This document shows positions 16,266 through 24,650 of a stretch of 64,000 nucleotides of DNA, in pieces. Made by a program: the position numbers and the translations under genes. The number at the start of each line of letters is the position of its first letter. Positions within the stretch are counted from its first letter, which is position 1. The notes under the pieces were generated by a model. It saw only the letters and a list, made by a program, of their open reading frames with translations. It was not told the DNA's origin and made no database searches. Origin of the DNA: Lachnospiraceae bacterium (GTDB lineage: Bacteria; Bacillota; Clostridia; Lachnospirales; Lachnospiraceae); assembly GCA_015057555.1 (NCBI GenBank), contig SVEC01000001.1:1-64000 (forward strand), given 5' to 3'.

Positions 16266-17528
16266 CTAAGCTTCCCATTCCACGATGCGAGAGTACTCCC
16301 TTAGGGCGTAGGTTCCGTCGTGGGCTTCGCCACAAATGGTGCGGTTCATATTGCCAGCGGAGGTGATTCTTACAATTCCGGTTAGGGCAAGCTTTTTGGT
16401 AATTTCTTCTGCTTTAACTCTATCTGTAGTTAGGACAGCAGCAGTTTGTAAATGGTTCTTATATTTTTTCAAGGTGTGGATTTGATTCACAGCAAGTCTT
16501 TTTACCCACACATTTCTATACATATAGGAAAGCTCTAGGTTAGAGTCTTCCTTGGTAATTACACTTATACCATTATCTTGGAAAATTGTGTTGCCTGTAT
16601 TGTGCTTCTCAAGCTTTTCATTATATAGATTAATGGCATTCTTTGCCTTCATTCCGTAGTCCACAGGGGAGGATATTTCATTAACTTCTTTCAATATTCG
16701 GAAAAATTTCTCCGCGAATTCAAGCTGTACAGTTTTAGAATCAGTATCTACAAATATACCCTGACATGAGGAACATAGAAGCTGATTAGTATCGCAAATG
16801 GATTTGGCTAAGTCTTCTAACTGTTCATCGCTGGCATCAGGCTCGGCATATGCAAAGGACAGCTTATGTCCCCAGGTAATTATCTTGGTATCGATATCTA
16901 CCATACTTCTGGCAGCCCTAACAGCAGCATCCCCGCCCCATACAACCACACCGTCGCATAGCTTGGCTAATCTAGTTAAGGTTTCTGTCTCTGTGGATGG
17001 AACATCGAATACATATATGTAATCCCTAAGAATAGGTTCGATTTGAATTAACTCATATAAAAGCTTTACAGATAATCCTGAGTCACCCATAGGAAGCTTA
17101 AGTATATTTATATTACCACTGAGCAGACCCTCCACAACACTATATGCAGGTAGTATATCCACATTTCCTGCAGCAATGTGAAGTAATACACCTAGAGGGT
17201 ATCTTTTCCGAAAGATTTTGCCATCGATTACTTTATCTTCATCCCTAAGCTCTATAGAGCATTTGTATTCTAAGCCTTCTCTGGTAAATAGTTTAACCAT
17301 ATCTTCAAATTGCGTCTGGCTGATACCAAATATGGATAGAAATGGTTTTACAATGTTATTAAAGCTTCCGTTTGTAATTTTATTAGCAAGCTTGTCGCAA
17401 GCATTTATTACCACATTTGTTGATAAGCTATTACCTTCTTCTATAGGCTTATATAGCACATCACCTATGGAATTAATTAATTCCTCTTGACGACTGTTTT
17501 CTAATATTTCACCCTGATATAGAATCAT
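16266..17528 (-). CDS. luxC: LuxC-family acyl-CoA/acyl-protein reductase
   Basis: NAD(P)H-dependent reductase of the LuxC family, an aldehyde-dehydrogenase-like fold that reduces a thioester-bound acyl group to an aldehyde. Recognisable parts are RKRYPLGVLLHIAAGNV, PMGDSGLSVKLL near the cofactor site and the probable nucleophile region QLLCSSCQGIFVD. The length of 420 is normal for LuxC. It follows the luxE-like gene by about 10 bp with AGGAGG before its ATG. No luciferase genes are near, so the pair serves another acyl-reduction pathway. Confidence 0.85.
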   Translation of the reverse strand: MILYQGEILENSRQEELINSIGDVLYKPIEEGNSLSTNVVINACDKLANKITNGSFNNIVKPFLSIFGISQTQFEDMVKLFTREGLEYKCSIELRDEDKVIDGKIFRKRYPLGVLLHIAAGNVDILPAYSVVEGLLSGNINILKLPMGDSGLSVKLLYELIQIEPILRDYIYVFDVPSTETETLTRLAKLCDGVVVWGGDAAVRAARSMVDIDTKIITWGHKLSFAYAEPDASDEQLEDLAKSICDTNQLLCSSCQGIFVDTDSKTVQLEFAEKFFRILKEVNEISSPVDYGMKAKNAINLYNEKLEKHNTGNTIFQDNGISVITKEDSNLELSYMYRNVWVKRLAVNQIHTLKKYKNHLQTAAVLTTDRVKAEEITKKLALTGIVRITSAGNMNRTICGEAHDGTYALREYSRIVEWEA

Positions 17529-17538
17529 ATAATTCCTC

Positions 17539-18648
17539 CTATTTATTCAAATATTCATCAGCTCCAGCGGCACAGGTAACTATGTCGCTTACACCCACTC
17601 TTCCGATAATTTCAAGCCATGGAGAGCTTGCACCGCAAGAACATTTTTCATTATGTAGAATTCCTAAATCATCTGTCATAATGCTAAGCAGCGGTGCGCT
17701 ATTCATCATAGGTGACAGGAGGTTTACCAGACCAATCTTACCGTTTGGAACAGGTGTAAAGTCATCTGGGTCGCGAATTATTACACGGCTATATATTGGC
17801 ACGTGGAAATGATGACATTTACAATCAGTGTATAGTATAGGATGCTCTACTGCACCGAAAAATTCCACTATGTGATCCTCATCTATATCTAAGACCTCTT
17901 TGACTAATGCATAGAAATCCTGCTTGTCTACCTTTTCGGCGTAGAATTGTTTCCAGCCACCACCAAGAGTAATCATACTTCCCTTAGGCATCTTGTAGCG
18001 AATACCCTTCTCCTTTAGGTCTCTTAAGAAGAAATATGTATAGGCAGGGAATCCTATGGTACGCATAGGTAGCTTGGATTTTGAGTATTTGTCTAGTGCC
18101 TTAAGTACCTTGTCCCACAGTAGCTTGTAGCCACTATCTGTCATCTCTAAGGCGAAGGTTCTGCTTTTTGCCGGAGCAAAGAATGTAAAGCCATAGGCAG
18201 TTTTACTTACAGCAGTCTTATTCTCCTTAGTAGGCTGGTATCCAAATACGATATAATTTGTAGGCTTTATAGACCATAGCTTGTGGTGTTTTCCCACCTG
18301 AATAACCATGTCTAAGCCTCTAAGAAGAGTTTTTAGGTCAAAACCAATCTTTGACATAGAACCACTGGTACCGGAGGAGGTTGCCTTGATCAGCTGCTTC
18401 TTAGCGGGTACACTTTGCAGGTGATGATGCTTAAAGTATAGGGTAGGAAGAAAAGGTAGCTTTGCCAAATCATCCTTAGTATTAAGCTCATCAGGGTTAA
18501 AATCAAAATCATCCAGTATACGTTTGTAATCATCACAGTTTTTGTACTGGAAGGTTGCATTTTCCTTCATTGCACATACAAAGAGTTGGTCGGTTTTCTC
18601 AATGTTATATATATCCTTTTGTTTAAATAATTTCTTAGTATAGTTCAA
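17539..18648 (-). CDS. luxE: LuxE-family acyl-protein synthetase
   Basis: ATP-dependent enzyme that activates a carboxylic acid as acyl-AMP and loads it on a cysteine for the LuxC partner. It carries the ATP-binding motif TSSGTSGSMSKI (residues 90-101) and LuxE-like stretches KLPFLPTLYFK and VEFFGAVEHPILY. The start is TTG with AGGTG six bases upstream; no better ATG exists near. It comes first in a two-gene operon with luxC. In bioluminescent bacteria this complex makes tetradecanal; here the acid and product are unknown. Confidence 0.85.
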   Translation of the reverse strand: MNYTKKLFKQKDIYNIEKTDQLFVCAMKENATFQYKNCDDYKRILDDFDFNPDELNTKDDLAKLPFLPTLYFKHHHLQSVPAKKQLIKATSSGTSGSMSKIGFDLKTLLRGLDMVIQVGKHHKLWSIKPTNYIVFGYQPTKENKTAVSKTAYGFTFFAPAKSRTFALEMTDSGYKLLWDKVLKALDKYSKSKLPMRTIGFPAYTYFFLRDLKEKGIRYKMPKGSMITLGGGWKQFYAEKVDKQDFYALVKEVLDIDEDHIVEFFGAVEHPILYTDCKCHHFHVPIYSRVIIRDPDDFTPVPNGKIGLVNLLSPMMNSAPLLSIMTDDLGILHNEKCSCGASSPWLEIIGRVGVSDIVTCAAGADEYLNK

Positions 18649-18749
18649 AAAATCACCTCATTTTTATTATAACATATTATAAATGATTGTACAGTAAGGT
18701 GTTGTGTCGCAAAATCCTTCGAGTTTCACTTAAAAGAAGCTTTTATTCG

Positions 18750-18778
18750 TTGACAATATTTGACATATAAGTTACAAT
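18750..18778 (+). promoter_or_regulatory. Strong promoter of the 214-residue protein gene
   Basis: TTGACA (18750-18755) and TACAAT (18773-18778) with 17 bp spacing, followed by AGGAGG close to the start codon at 18828. Confidence 0.8.
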
Positions 18779-18827
18779 TAAGGTACAAATAGGCAAGTGT
18801 CTAATTTTGTAGCAGGAGGTTAGGAAT

Positions 18828-19472
18828 ATGGCAAATCTCATATCCAATTATTTGAATAACAATTCCATATATTCTGCTTTTACAACATCTGCTAAGCAGG
18901 CTGATAATAGTAGCAAGGTAACTCCTGTCAAGAAGGTAGCACCTGTTGATTCTAATGCAGCAGCTATCTACGTGAAGTCAGCTGAGGAGCCTGAGAAGAA
19001 GGCTACATATTCTATTAATAAGATGTCTAAGGAAGACAGGGCCGCTATTGCAGAGCAGCTTAAGGCTGATCAGGCATACAGACAGCAGCAGCTAACTGAT
19101 ATAGTTTCTAAGACTCTTACAGGACAGTCAAAGTCATTTGGTATAGCAACAGGTGATGAGTTCTGGAGAATGTTTGCAGACGGCAAGGTTACTGTAGATG
19201 CAGCAGCTAAGGCTAAGGCCCAGGAGGATATCTCAGAGGATGGATACTGGGGCGTTAAGCAGACATCAGAGAGACTTTTCGATTTCGCATCAGCTCTTGC
19301 AGGAGATAATGTAGAGATGATGGAGAAGATGCAGAAGGCTATGGAGAAGGGCTTTGGACAGGCTACTAAGACCTGGGGTAAAGAGCTTCCTAGCATAAGT
19401 AAGGATACATATGATGCAGCTAATAAGCTTTTCGAGGATTATTATGCATCAAAGAAGGAAGTCGAAGCATAA
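18828..19472 (+). CDS. Unknown soluble helical protein, probably abundant
   Basis: I do not recognise a named function. The 214 residues start with a Ser/Asn-rich tail (SNYLNNNSIYSAF), then a lysine/alanine-rich helical body. The C-terminal half (SEDGYWGVKQTSERLFDFA, GFGQATKTWGKELPSIS) recalls a family loosely annotated as hydrogenase-4 component G-like, a weak memory-based likeness. No signal peptide or membrane helix is seen. A consensus promoter, AGGAGG, biased codons (AAG, CAG, GCA) and an exceptionally long 3' hairpin suggest a stable, highly expressed message. Confidence 0.65.
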   Translation: MANLISNYLNNNSIYSAFTTSAKQADNSSKVTPVKKVAPVDSNAAAIYVKSAEEPEKKATYSINKMSKEDRAAIAEQLKADQAYRQQQLTDIVSKTLTGQSKSFGIATGDEFWRMFADGKVTVDAAAKAKAQEDISEDGYWGVKQTSERLFDFASALAGDNVEMMEKMQKAMEKGFGQATKTWGKELPSISKDTYDAANKLFEDYYASKKEVEA

Positions 19473-19530
19473 ATGCATAGTACATATTAAGGGGACTTAT
19501 ATAGGTCCCCTTAATATGTACTATGCATTT
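19471..19530 (+). terminator. Very long perfect hairpin, 26-bp arms
   Basis: The arms 19471-19496 and 19505-19530 are perfectly complementary (AAATGCATAG...GGGGAC with GTCCCC...CTATGCATTT) around an 8-base loop. The left arm begins inside the stop codon of the preceding gene. No long T-run follows, so it may protect the 3' end of the message as much as terminate transcription. Confidence 0.85.
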
Positions 19531-19537
19531 ATTTGTG

Positions 19538-19566
19538 TTGATATAGTTACAAAAGTGTGTTAAATA
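19538..19566 (+). promoter_or_regulatory. Possible promoter of the AEC transporter operon
   Basis: TTGATA (19538-19543) and TAAATA (19561-19566) lie 17 bp apart, about 50 bp before the start codon. Confidence 0.45.
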
Positions 19567-19617
19567 TAGTTTAGATAAATACAGACTTTACAGAATAAGA
19601 TAAAAGGAGTAGATACA

Positions 19618-20541
19618 TTGGAAACACTTATGATAGTTGCACCAGTATTGGTGATGATAATAATTGGAATGGCCTGCGATAAGTGGCAGATTATAACTCA
19701 GTCGGGAGTGGATAATATTAAGAAGTTTATAACTACTATAGCACTTCCGGTTTGTGTATTTAATGCGGTGTCTACGGCTGACTATAACAAAAATGTGATA
19801 ATAGTTTTGGCTATAATGATGATAGTTGCTATAGTAGGGTTTGTGCTGGGCTTTGCCCTAAAGGGCTTGGTGAAGGAACCTTATAGAAAGTATTTCCCAT
19901 ACCTTATGACTATATATGAGGGTGGTATGATGGCTTATCCTCTGTATCAAAGTCTTATGGGAGTGGAGAATATGTCTAATATAGCTCTTATTGATGTGTC
20001 CTGTGGAATATTCGCCTTTGGCGTGTATTTTGGAATGCTGACCATGACTGACCAAGGCATAAAGCCAAGTGGAAAGCAGCTAGCTAAGAATGCATTTAGC
20101 TCTCCTATATTTGTGGCACTTCTCCTAGGGCTTTTGATTGGCGTAATAGGAATAATGAAAGCTTTCGTGGTTACTAGTGCAGGTCAGGTGTATGTGTCTG
20201 TTAAGGATATGGTTACAGCTCCTGTTAGTGCCATGATACTTCTCTGTGTAGGCTATGAATTTAAACTGGAAAAGGATACCATAGGGGTATGCATAAAGAC
20301 TGTACTTATAAGATTTGTAGTGCAGGCAATTATGCTTGCGGGAGTGCTTTTCATAGCTATAAGCTTTGATTTTGAGAAACCGATGATAATTGGACTTGCT
20401 CTTTATATGATGACTATACCTAGTCTTTGCTTAAGCAGCTTTGTGAAGGACAAAGAGGCTAGTAAATTTTTTTCAACAACCTCGTCCTTGTATCTTATAA
20501 TTAATCTGATAGCCTATGTGGTTCTGGCAGGGATGGTGTAG
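19618..20541 (+). CDS. AEC (auxin efflux carrier)-family transporter
   Basis: Integral membrane carrier of 307 residues with about ten hydrophobic segments and the AEC pattern ITTIALPVCVFNAVS near the start and VTAPVSAMILLCVGYEF in the second half. Bacterial members move small organic acids such as malate, malonate or succinate, by a proton- or gradient-driven mechanism. It starts at TTG with AAGGAG eight bases upstream. A DUF4186 gene follows after 3 bp, so the two are co-transcribed. The substrate is unknown. Confidence 0.85.
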   Translation: METLMIVAPVLVMIIIGMACDKWQIITQSGVDNIKKFITTIALPVCVFNAVSTADYNKNVIIVLAIMMIVAIVGFVLGFALKGLVKEPYRKYFPYLMTIYEGGMMAYPLYQSLMGVENMSNIALIDVSCGIFAFGVYFGMLTMTDQGIKPSGKQLAKNAFSSPIFVALLLGLLIGVIGIMKAFVVTSAGQVYVSVKDMVTAPVSAMILLCVGYEFKLEKDTIGVCIKTVLIRFVVQAIMLAGVLFIAISFDFEKPMIIGLALYMMTIPSLCLSSFVKDKEASKFFSTTSSLYLIINLIAYVVLAGMV

Positions 20542-20544
20542 AGT

Positions 20545-20928
20545 ATGAATAAACCTACTGAGGAAGAATGGTTTGTAGGCCTGTTTTATAGACTGTCAAA
20601 GTCAAATTTTAGAAGTAAATTTAAGCTGAGCCAAAATGATAAAATGTATATAGAGGAAAAAGGACTAGATGCCATAGAAGCCCATGCTAGAGATTTTGTA
20701 GCTAAGCGATTGGCTCCGGCTCATCCAACAAATGATGGCAAACAAACACCCATGAAGGGACATCCAGTTTTTATCGCTCAGCATGCCACATCAACTTGTT
20801 GTAGAGGGTGCCTTGAAAAATGGCACAATATTGCTGGGGGCAAGGAACTTAATCAAAGACAGCAGGATTATGTGGTTAAGGTTATAATGACTTGGATAAA
20901 AAGAGAATATGATAATTGTGTTAGTTAA
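20545..20928 (+). CDS. DUF4186-family protein
   Basis: Small soluble protein of 127 residues of an uncharacterised family. Visible features are a basic N-terminal half (FYRLSKSNFRSKFKLS), PTNDGKQTPMKGHPVFIAQHAT and a CCRGC cluster followed by KWHNI, which could bind a metal or act in redox. It starts 3 bp after the transporter stop. Its own stop codon falls in the left arm of a terminator. Function is unknown; family recognition is by memory of the conserved HPVFIAQHAT...CCRGCLEKWH block. Confidence 0.75.
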   Translation: MNKPTEEEWFVGLFYRLSKSNFRSKFKLSQNDKMYIEEKGLDAIEAHARDFVAKRLAPAHPTNDGKQTPMKGHPVFIAQHATSTCCRGCLEKWHNIAGGKELNQRQQDYVVKVIMTWIKREYDNCVS

Positions 20929-20957
20929 GTTCAGTAGATTACTACTGAACTTTTTGT
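20927..20957 (+). terminator. Terminator overlapping the DUF4186 stop codon
   Basis: AAGTTCAGTAG and CTACTGAACTT pair perfectly over 11 bp with loop ATTA, followed by TTTGTTTG. Confidence 0.88.
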
Positions 20958-21045
20958 TTGGAAATTTGTATTATGGTTTGTATAAGTATAAGTGAATGGG
21001 TCAATAATTTTATCGTAATAATATTTTATAAAGGAGATAACCCAT

Positions 21046-21504
21046 ATGGTATTAAAGGAAAAAGAAATCACTGTAATCAAGGACCTTCAGACACAGGAGA
21101 AGTCATGTATCGAAAAGTACAGCAAGTACGCTCAGCAGGCAAAGGATCCGGAGCTAAAGAAATTATTTGAGACCTTATCTGGTAAGGAGCAGGAGCATTA
21201 TAACTCACTTCAGCAGGTGCTAGACGGTACAGTTCCTGAGGTGGATTGCAATGATTCAGATGGAGCAAATTACAACCCAACACCTACTTATGACGCTATG
21301 AATAACTCAGAGGATAAGAAGTCAGACTGCTTCCTTGCAACAGATTGCATCGGTACAGAGAAGCTTGTATCAACAGAGTACAATTCAGATGTATTCGTAT
21401 TTGGCAATTCAAAGATTAGAAAGCTTCTTGCTGATATCCAGATTGAAGAGCAGAATCATGCAGAGATGCTCTGGAAATATAAAACTGCCAATGGAATGGC
21501 GTAG
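21046..21504 (+). CDS. Ferritin-like/CotF-family protein
   Basis: Helical protein of 152 residues with two matching motifs: LSGKEQEHYNSL near residue 50 and IQIEEQNHAEML near residue 133. Paired E-x-x-H helices are typical of ferritin-like folds, and the arrangement resembles the spore coat F/rubrerythrin-like family widespread in Clostridia, including non-sporulating species. A di-metal role is possible but not proven, since other ligands are hard to place. AAGGAGATAACCCAT gives a good ribosome site. It is a single-gene unit with its own terminator. Confidence 0.7.
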   Translation: MVLKEKEITVIKDLQTQEKSCIEKYSKYAQQAKDPELKKLFETLSGKEQEHYNSLQQVLDGTVPEVDCNDSDGANYNPTPTYDAMNNSEDKKSDCFLATDCIGTEKLVSTEYNSDVFVFGNSKIRKLLADIQIEEQNHAEMLWKYKTANGMA

Positions 21505-21511
21505 ATAATTC

Positions 21512-21550
21512 TTCCACCTTATCGTGAGAATGATAGGGTGGAATTTTTTT
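21512..21550 (+). terminator. Terminator after the ferritin-like gene
   Basis: TTCCACCTTATC and GATAGGGTGGAA pair over 12 bp (one G-U) with an 8-base loop and a run of seven T. Confidence 0.9.
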
Positions 21551-21618
21551 ATAAAAATATTAAAAACACCCAAGAAAAATCAAAGCAGTTTTGTCTATAT
21601 ATGTGAGACGCAAAAGTA

Positions 21619-21647
21619 TTTACAATAATCTTGTGTCAAATTATAAT
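21619..21647 (+). promoter_or_regulatory. Promoter of an orphan signal-peptide ORF and sigma gene
   Basis: TTTACA (21619-21624) and TATAAT (21642-21647), 17 bp apart, followed at once by AAGGAGA (21653-21659). Confidence 0.75.
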
Positions 21648-21668
21648 AAAACAAGGAGATAAAAAGAG

Positions 21669-21734
21669 ATGAAGAAAAAATTATTAAAGGTATTGTTGGT
21701 AGCTTACAAACGGTATAACTCAAATCATAAATGA
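21669..21734 (+). pseudogene. Orphan 5' end of a probable lipoprotein gene
   Basis: A 21-codon frame with a good promoter and AAGGAG starts MKKKLLKVLLVA, the usual opening of a Lachnospiraceae lipoprotein signal peptide, then turns into YKRYNSNHK and stops. No lipobox follows in any frame. It looks like the start of a lipoprotein gene cut after codon 12. The start-less lipoprotein body on the opposite strand near 26070 is a candidate for its missing part. It might instead be a leader peptide for the sigma gene downstream. Confidence 0.5.
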
Positions 21735-21768
21735 TAGATAAAATGAATTAAAATGTACGAGGTGGATA

Positions 21769-23175
21769 ATGAAAGATAAACAAATAAAAAAACTAGTGGA
21801 AGCAATGTCGCAAGGTGATCACAAAGCCTTTGAAAAGCTTTATGAGGAAACAAGTAGAACAGTGTATTTTATATGCTTAAGCTTCCTTAATAATGAACAG
21901 GATGCTCAGGATGTTATGCAGGAAGTTTACATAACTGCATATAATAAGATATTGCAGCTTCAGGACAAGGAAAAGTTTGTGCCTTGGATTAATCAGATAG
22001 CTGTAAACAGGTGTAAGAATCAGTTGCTTAAGAATACTCCTATGCCTATGGATCCAGAGGACTATGTACAAATGCCTGTAGAACCGGGTGAGATATTCCT
22101 TCCAGAGGATTACATAGTGGATAAGGAGAAGAGAAAAATTATAATGGATATTATGAGAGGTAGCTTATCAGATATTCAGTATAAGACAGTAATTCTTTTC
22201 TATTTCAATGATCTTGGAATTAATGAGATAGCTGATATTATGGAGTGCCCTCCTGGAACAGTATCCTACAGACTTAGTGTGGCCAGGGGAAAGCTTAAGC
22301 AGGGAATTCTGAACTATGAGGGAGCTAATGATTACAGATTGCACGCATCAGCCGGAATACCATTTCTTGCAAGCATTCTTGCTGCAGAGGCAACGGGCTT
22401 GCAGGTGCCAAATATTTTCCCAAGCATAATGAATATACTTGCAAATGGTGTGGCAGCAGGGGCAGGTTATGCTATGAGTGGAGTGGCAGAGGCTACGGTT
22501 GGTGCCACAGGTTCTGCCGGAGCCACAGCAGGAGGCGTAGCTGGTGTTAGTGGAGCTACTGCAGGTGCAGTTGGAACGACTGTAGTAAAGGCTACGGCAG
22601 GTATGGCTCTTAAAGTTAAGATTGCTATAGCGGTGGCAGCAACTGTAGTTGTTGGTGGAGGAGCAGCTGTAGTAATACATAATCAAAATAAGGAAGAGCC
22701 AAAGGAAGTCGTGCAATATGAAGTATTAGCCCCTAGGTCGGCTGATGAACTAAAAGATTACTTTGTTGAGGAATATGGCTTTGTTCAACAGATGGATTAT
22801 GAAATAACAAATAAGGAAGAACCTATGATGGGATACACGCTTACACATGAAAATGAAAATGGTGGATTACGCATAGACATAGTGTATTATGTTGAGGGAA
22901 ATAGAGTAGATAATGTCCAATTATGGAACTATGAGCAGGAAGGAAAAAATAACCGTGATGCTTTTGTAGAAATGAGTAGTATATTTATAGATAACAGTGA
23001 AGAAAAGGAGCAGCTTGACAAGCTTATAGAAGCCAACTCTACTGAAAAGCAACAAATTGGAAATGAGGTATATTATATGGTTTTTCATGAAGGAGTTTAC
23101 TATGATAAATTTGTGGAAGGGTTTTCAGAAGCAGTTGATGATAGATATCTCTTAGTTATTATTGTAGATTGGTAA
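21769..23175 (+). CDS. ECF-like sigma factor fused to a membrane helix and extracellular domain
   Basis: Residues about 10-180 are a sigma-70 ECF protein: region 2 SFLNNEQDAQDVMQEVY, region 4 LGINEIADIMECPPGTVSYRL. A Gly/Ala-rich stretch (about 225-285, AGATAGGVAGVSGATAG) leads to one membrane helix (IAIAVAATVVVGGGAAVVI, about 285-304) and an outside domain of about 160 acidic residues. Sigma factor and membrane sensor are thus in one chain, with no separate anti-sigma gene beside it. How the sigma part is released (proteolysis or conformational change) is unknown. Several starts are possible; the ATG with GAGGTGG upstream is used. Confidence 0.82.
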   Translation: MKDKQIKKLVEAMSQGDHKAFEKLYEETSRTVYFICLSFLNNEQDAQDVMQEVYITAYNKILQLQDKEKFVPWINQIAVNRCKNQLLKNTPMPMDPEDYVQMPVEPGEIFLPEDYIVDKEKRKIIMDIMRGSLSDIQYKTVILFYFNDLGINEIADIMECPPGTVSYRLSVARGKLKQGILNYEGANDYRLHASAGIPFLASILAAEATGLQVPNIFPSIMNILANGVAAGAGYAMSGVAEATVGATGSAGATAGGVAGVSGATAGAVGTTVVKATAGMALKVKIAIAVAATVVVGGGAAVVIHNQNKEEPKEVVQYEVLAPRSADELKDYFVEEYGFVQQMDYEITNKEEPMMGYTLTHENENGGLRIDIVYYVEGNRVDNVQLWNYEQEGKNNRDAFVEMSSIFIDNSEEKEQLDKLIEANSTEKQQIGNEVYYMVFHEGVYYDKFVEGFSEAVDDRYLLVIIVDW

Positions 23176-23215
23176 AAATTATATTCAAACATTATATTTC
23201 AACGATTTGCAACTG

Positions 23216-23264
23216 GCAGTTGACAATTTTCCAAGGGTACTTGGTAGTTGTCAACTGCTTTTTT
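23216..23264 (+). terminator. Terminator after the fused sigma factor gene
   Basis: GCAGTTGACAA and TTGTCAACTGC pair over 11 bp, with an inner CCAAG/CTTGG helix, followed by six T. Confidence 0.88.
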
Positions 23265-23278
23265 GTGTAAACTATGAG

Positions 23279-23387
23279 CCAGATGAATTCATGCTTGCAT
23301 GGTGATTCATTTGGCGAATGTCCATCACTGAGCATGCTTTGCATGCGATGTGCATGGATTTATAATCGAGTATTTTTACTCGATTAT
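23279..23387. repeat. Cluster of three adjacent palindromes
   Basis: Three hairpin-forming units lie back to back: 23279-23314 (CCAGATGAAT...ATTCATTTGG with CATGC/GCATG inside), 23321-23358 (TCCAT...ATGGA around GCATGC-TTT-GCATGC) and 23362-23387 (ATAATCGAGTA/TACTCGATTAT). No gene is present. The arrangement resembles intergenic REP-like or MITE-like palindromic repeats. Confidence 0.6.
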
Positions 23388-23446
23388 GATTCACTCAAGT
23401 TAAATAGAAGCCGGCAACACTATTTGACAAGATTTGTTTAAAAATG

Positions 23447-23475
23447 TTGAAACAAAAAAATATAGGTAGTAAAAT
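23447..23475 (+). promoter_or_regulatory. Possible promoter of the XRE membrane regulator
   Basis: TTGAAA (23447-23452) and TAAAAT (23470-23475), 17 bp apart, just upstream of GGAGG at 23483-23487. Confidence 0.45.
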
Positions 23476-23497
23476 AGCATATGGAGGATTTCGTATT

Positions 23498-24502
23498 ATG
23501 ATTTTAGCAGACAAGATTATGAATTTAAGAAAACAGCAGGGCATGTCTCAGGAGGAGCTTGCACATCAGCTTGGCATAAGCAGACAGTCAGTGTCTAAAT
23601 GGGAGTCAGGAGCATCTATTCCTGATTTAGATAAGATACTTAAGCTTAGTGATTTGTTCGGAGTTAGTACAGATTACTTATTAAAGGATGAGATAGAGGA
23701 GATTTCATATTCAGAATCAAGTGCTTCACTGGATGAAAATATTGATTCGGAAATTGTGAAAAGTGTAAGTATAGAAGAGGCTAACGCCTTTATGGATTTG
23801 TATGAAAGGGTGTCAAAGAAGATAGCTTTGGGAGTAACTCTTTGTGTGTTATCACCTATTTTTATTATCCTAGCTGGAGGACTTTGTTCCTTTGCAGGTA
23901 TGGAAGATACTGCATCAGAGGATTTCTTGAGTGGTATAGGAGTGGCAGTACTGCTTTCCATAATTGCAGTTGCAGTAAGCTTATTTATAAGATATGGTAT
24001 GCAGCTTGATAAGTATGAGTATATGGAAAAGGAAAAGCTTGCACTTCAGTACGGAGTTCAGGGTATTGTAGAGAAGAAGAAGGAAGAATATGAGGAAACC
24101 TTTAGAGATACTATGGTGAGAAGCACACTTATGTGTATATTTGGTATTATACCGCTTATAGTAGGTGGAGCTCTTAACCTAGATGGTTTTATTCTTGTAT
24201 TATTAGTAGATTTACTTCTTGTTCTTATAGCTATAGCATGTTATGGTTTTGTTAGAGCAGGTATGATTCATTCCAGCTATCAGATGTTACTTCAGCAGGG
24301 AGATTATGATGTTAAAATCAAGAGAGGTAATAAGAAGGCTGAGGCTTGGTCAGGAGCTTATTGGTGTTTAGTAACTGCAATTTTCCTTGGGGTATCATTT
24401 ATTACAAAGGCTTGGGATATGACTTGGATTATCTGGGCAGTGGCAGGAGTATTATATGCAGGACTTTGCTGTGTATTTAGCGCTGTAAGCAAGGAAAAGT
24501 AA
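23498..24502 (+). CDS. XRE-type helix-turn-helix regulator with membrane helices
   Basis: Residues 1-60 are a Cro/CI-type DNA-binding domain ([27 protein letters not shown] in two overlapping parts). After a linker, four or more hydrophobic segments follow (about 105-128, 142-163, 205-225, 230-250, 290-330), so the regulator is membrane-anchored. This layout is common in Clostridia, next to or far from the genes controlled. The ATG at 23498 is chosen for its GGAGG ten bases upstream; an upstream in-frame start at 23444 lacks one. The target genes and signal are unknown. Confidence 0.82.
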   Translation: MILADKIMNLRKQQGMSQEELAHQLGISRQSVSKWESGASIPDLDKILKLSDLFGVSTDYLLKDEIEEISYSESSASLDENIDSEIVKSVSIEEANAFMDLYERVSKKIALGVTLCVLSPIFIILAGGLCSFAGMEDTASEDFLSGIGVAVLLSIIAVAVSLFIRYGMQLDKYEYMEKEKLALQYGVQGIVEKKKEEYEETFRDTMVRSTLMCIFGIIPLIVGGALNLDGFILVLLVDLLLVLIAIACYGFVRAGMIHSSYQMLLQQGDYDVKIKRGNKKAEAWSGAYWCLVTAIFLGVSFITKAWDMTWIIWAVAGVLYAGLCCVFSAVSKEK

Positions 24503-24511
24503 TTATGAAAA

Positions 24512-24552
24512 CTAAAAAAAGAGTAGTTTTGATGAACTACTCTTTTTTTTAG
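24512..24552 (+). terminator. Terminator after the XRE regulator
   Basis: CTAAAAAAAGAGTAGTT and AACTACTC followed by eight T form a near-perfect hairpin with a 4-base loop. Confidence 0.88.
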
Positions 24553-24650
24553 TTAAGAATTGCTTGTTAATCATATTTGCTATTATAATTTCGGGTATAA
24601 TATGATAGAATATAAATGCTATATAATCTAAGATTAGAAAGGGGAATATT

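Noticed and set aside
22348-22716. Cys/Ser/Tyr-rich frame opposite the fused sigma factor
   Set aside because: It is a by-product of the Gly/Ala-rich low-complexity coding stretch on the other strand.
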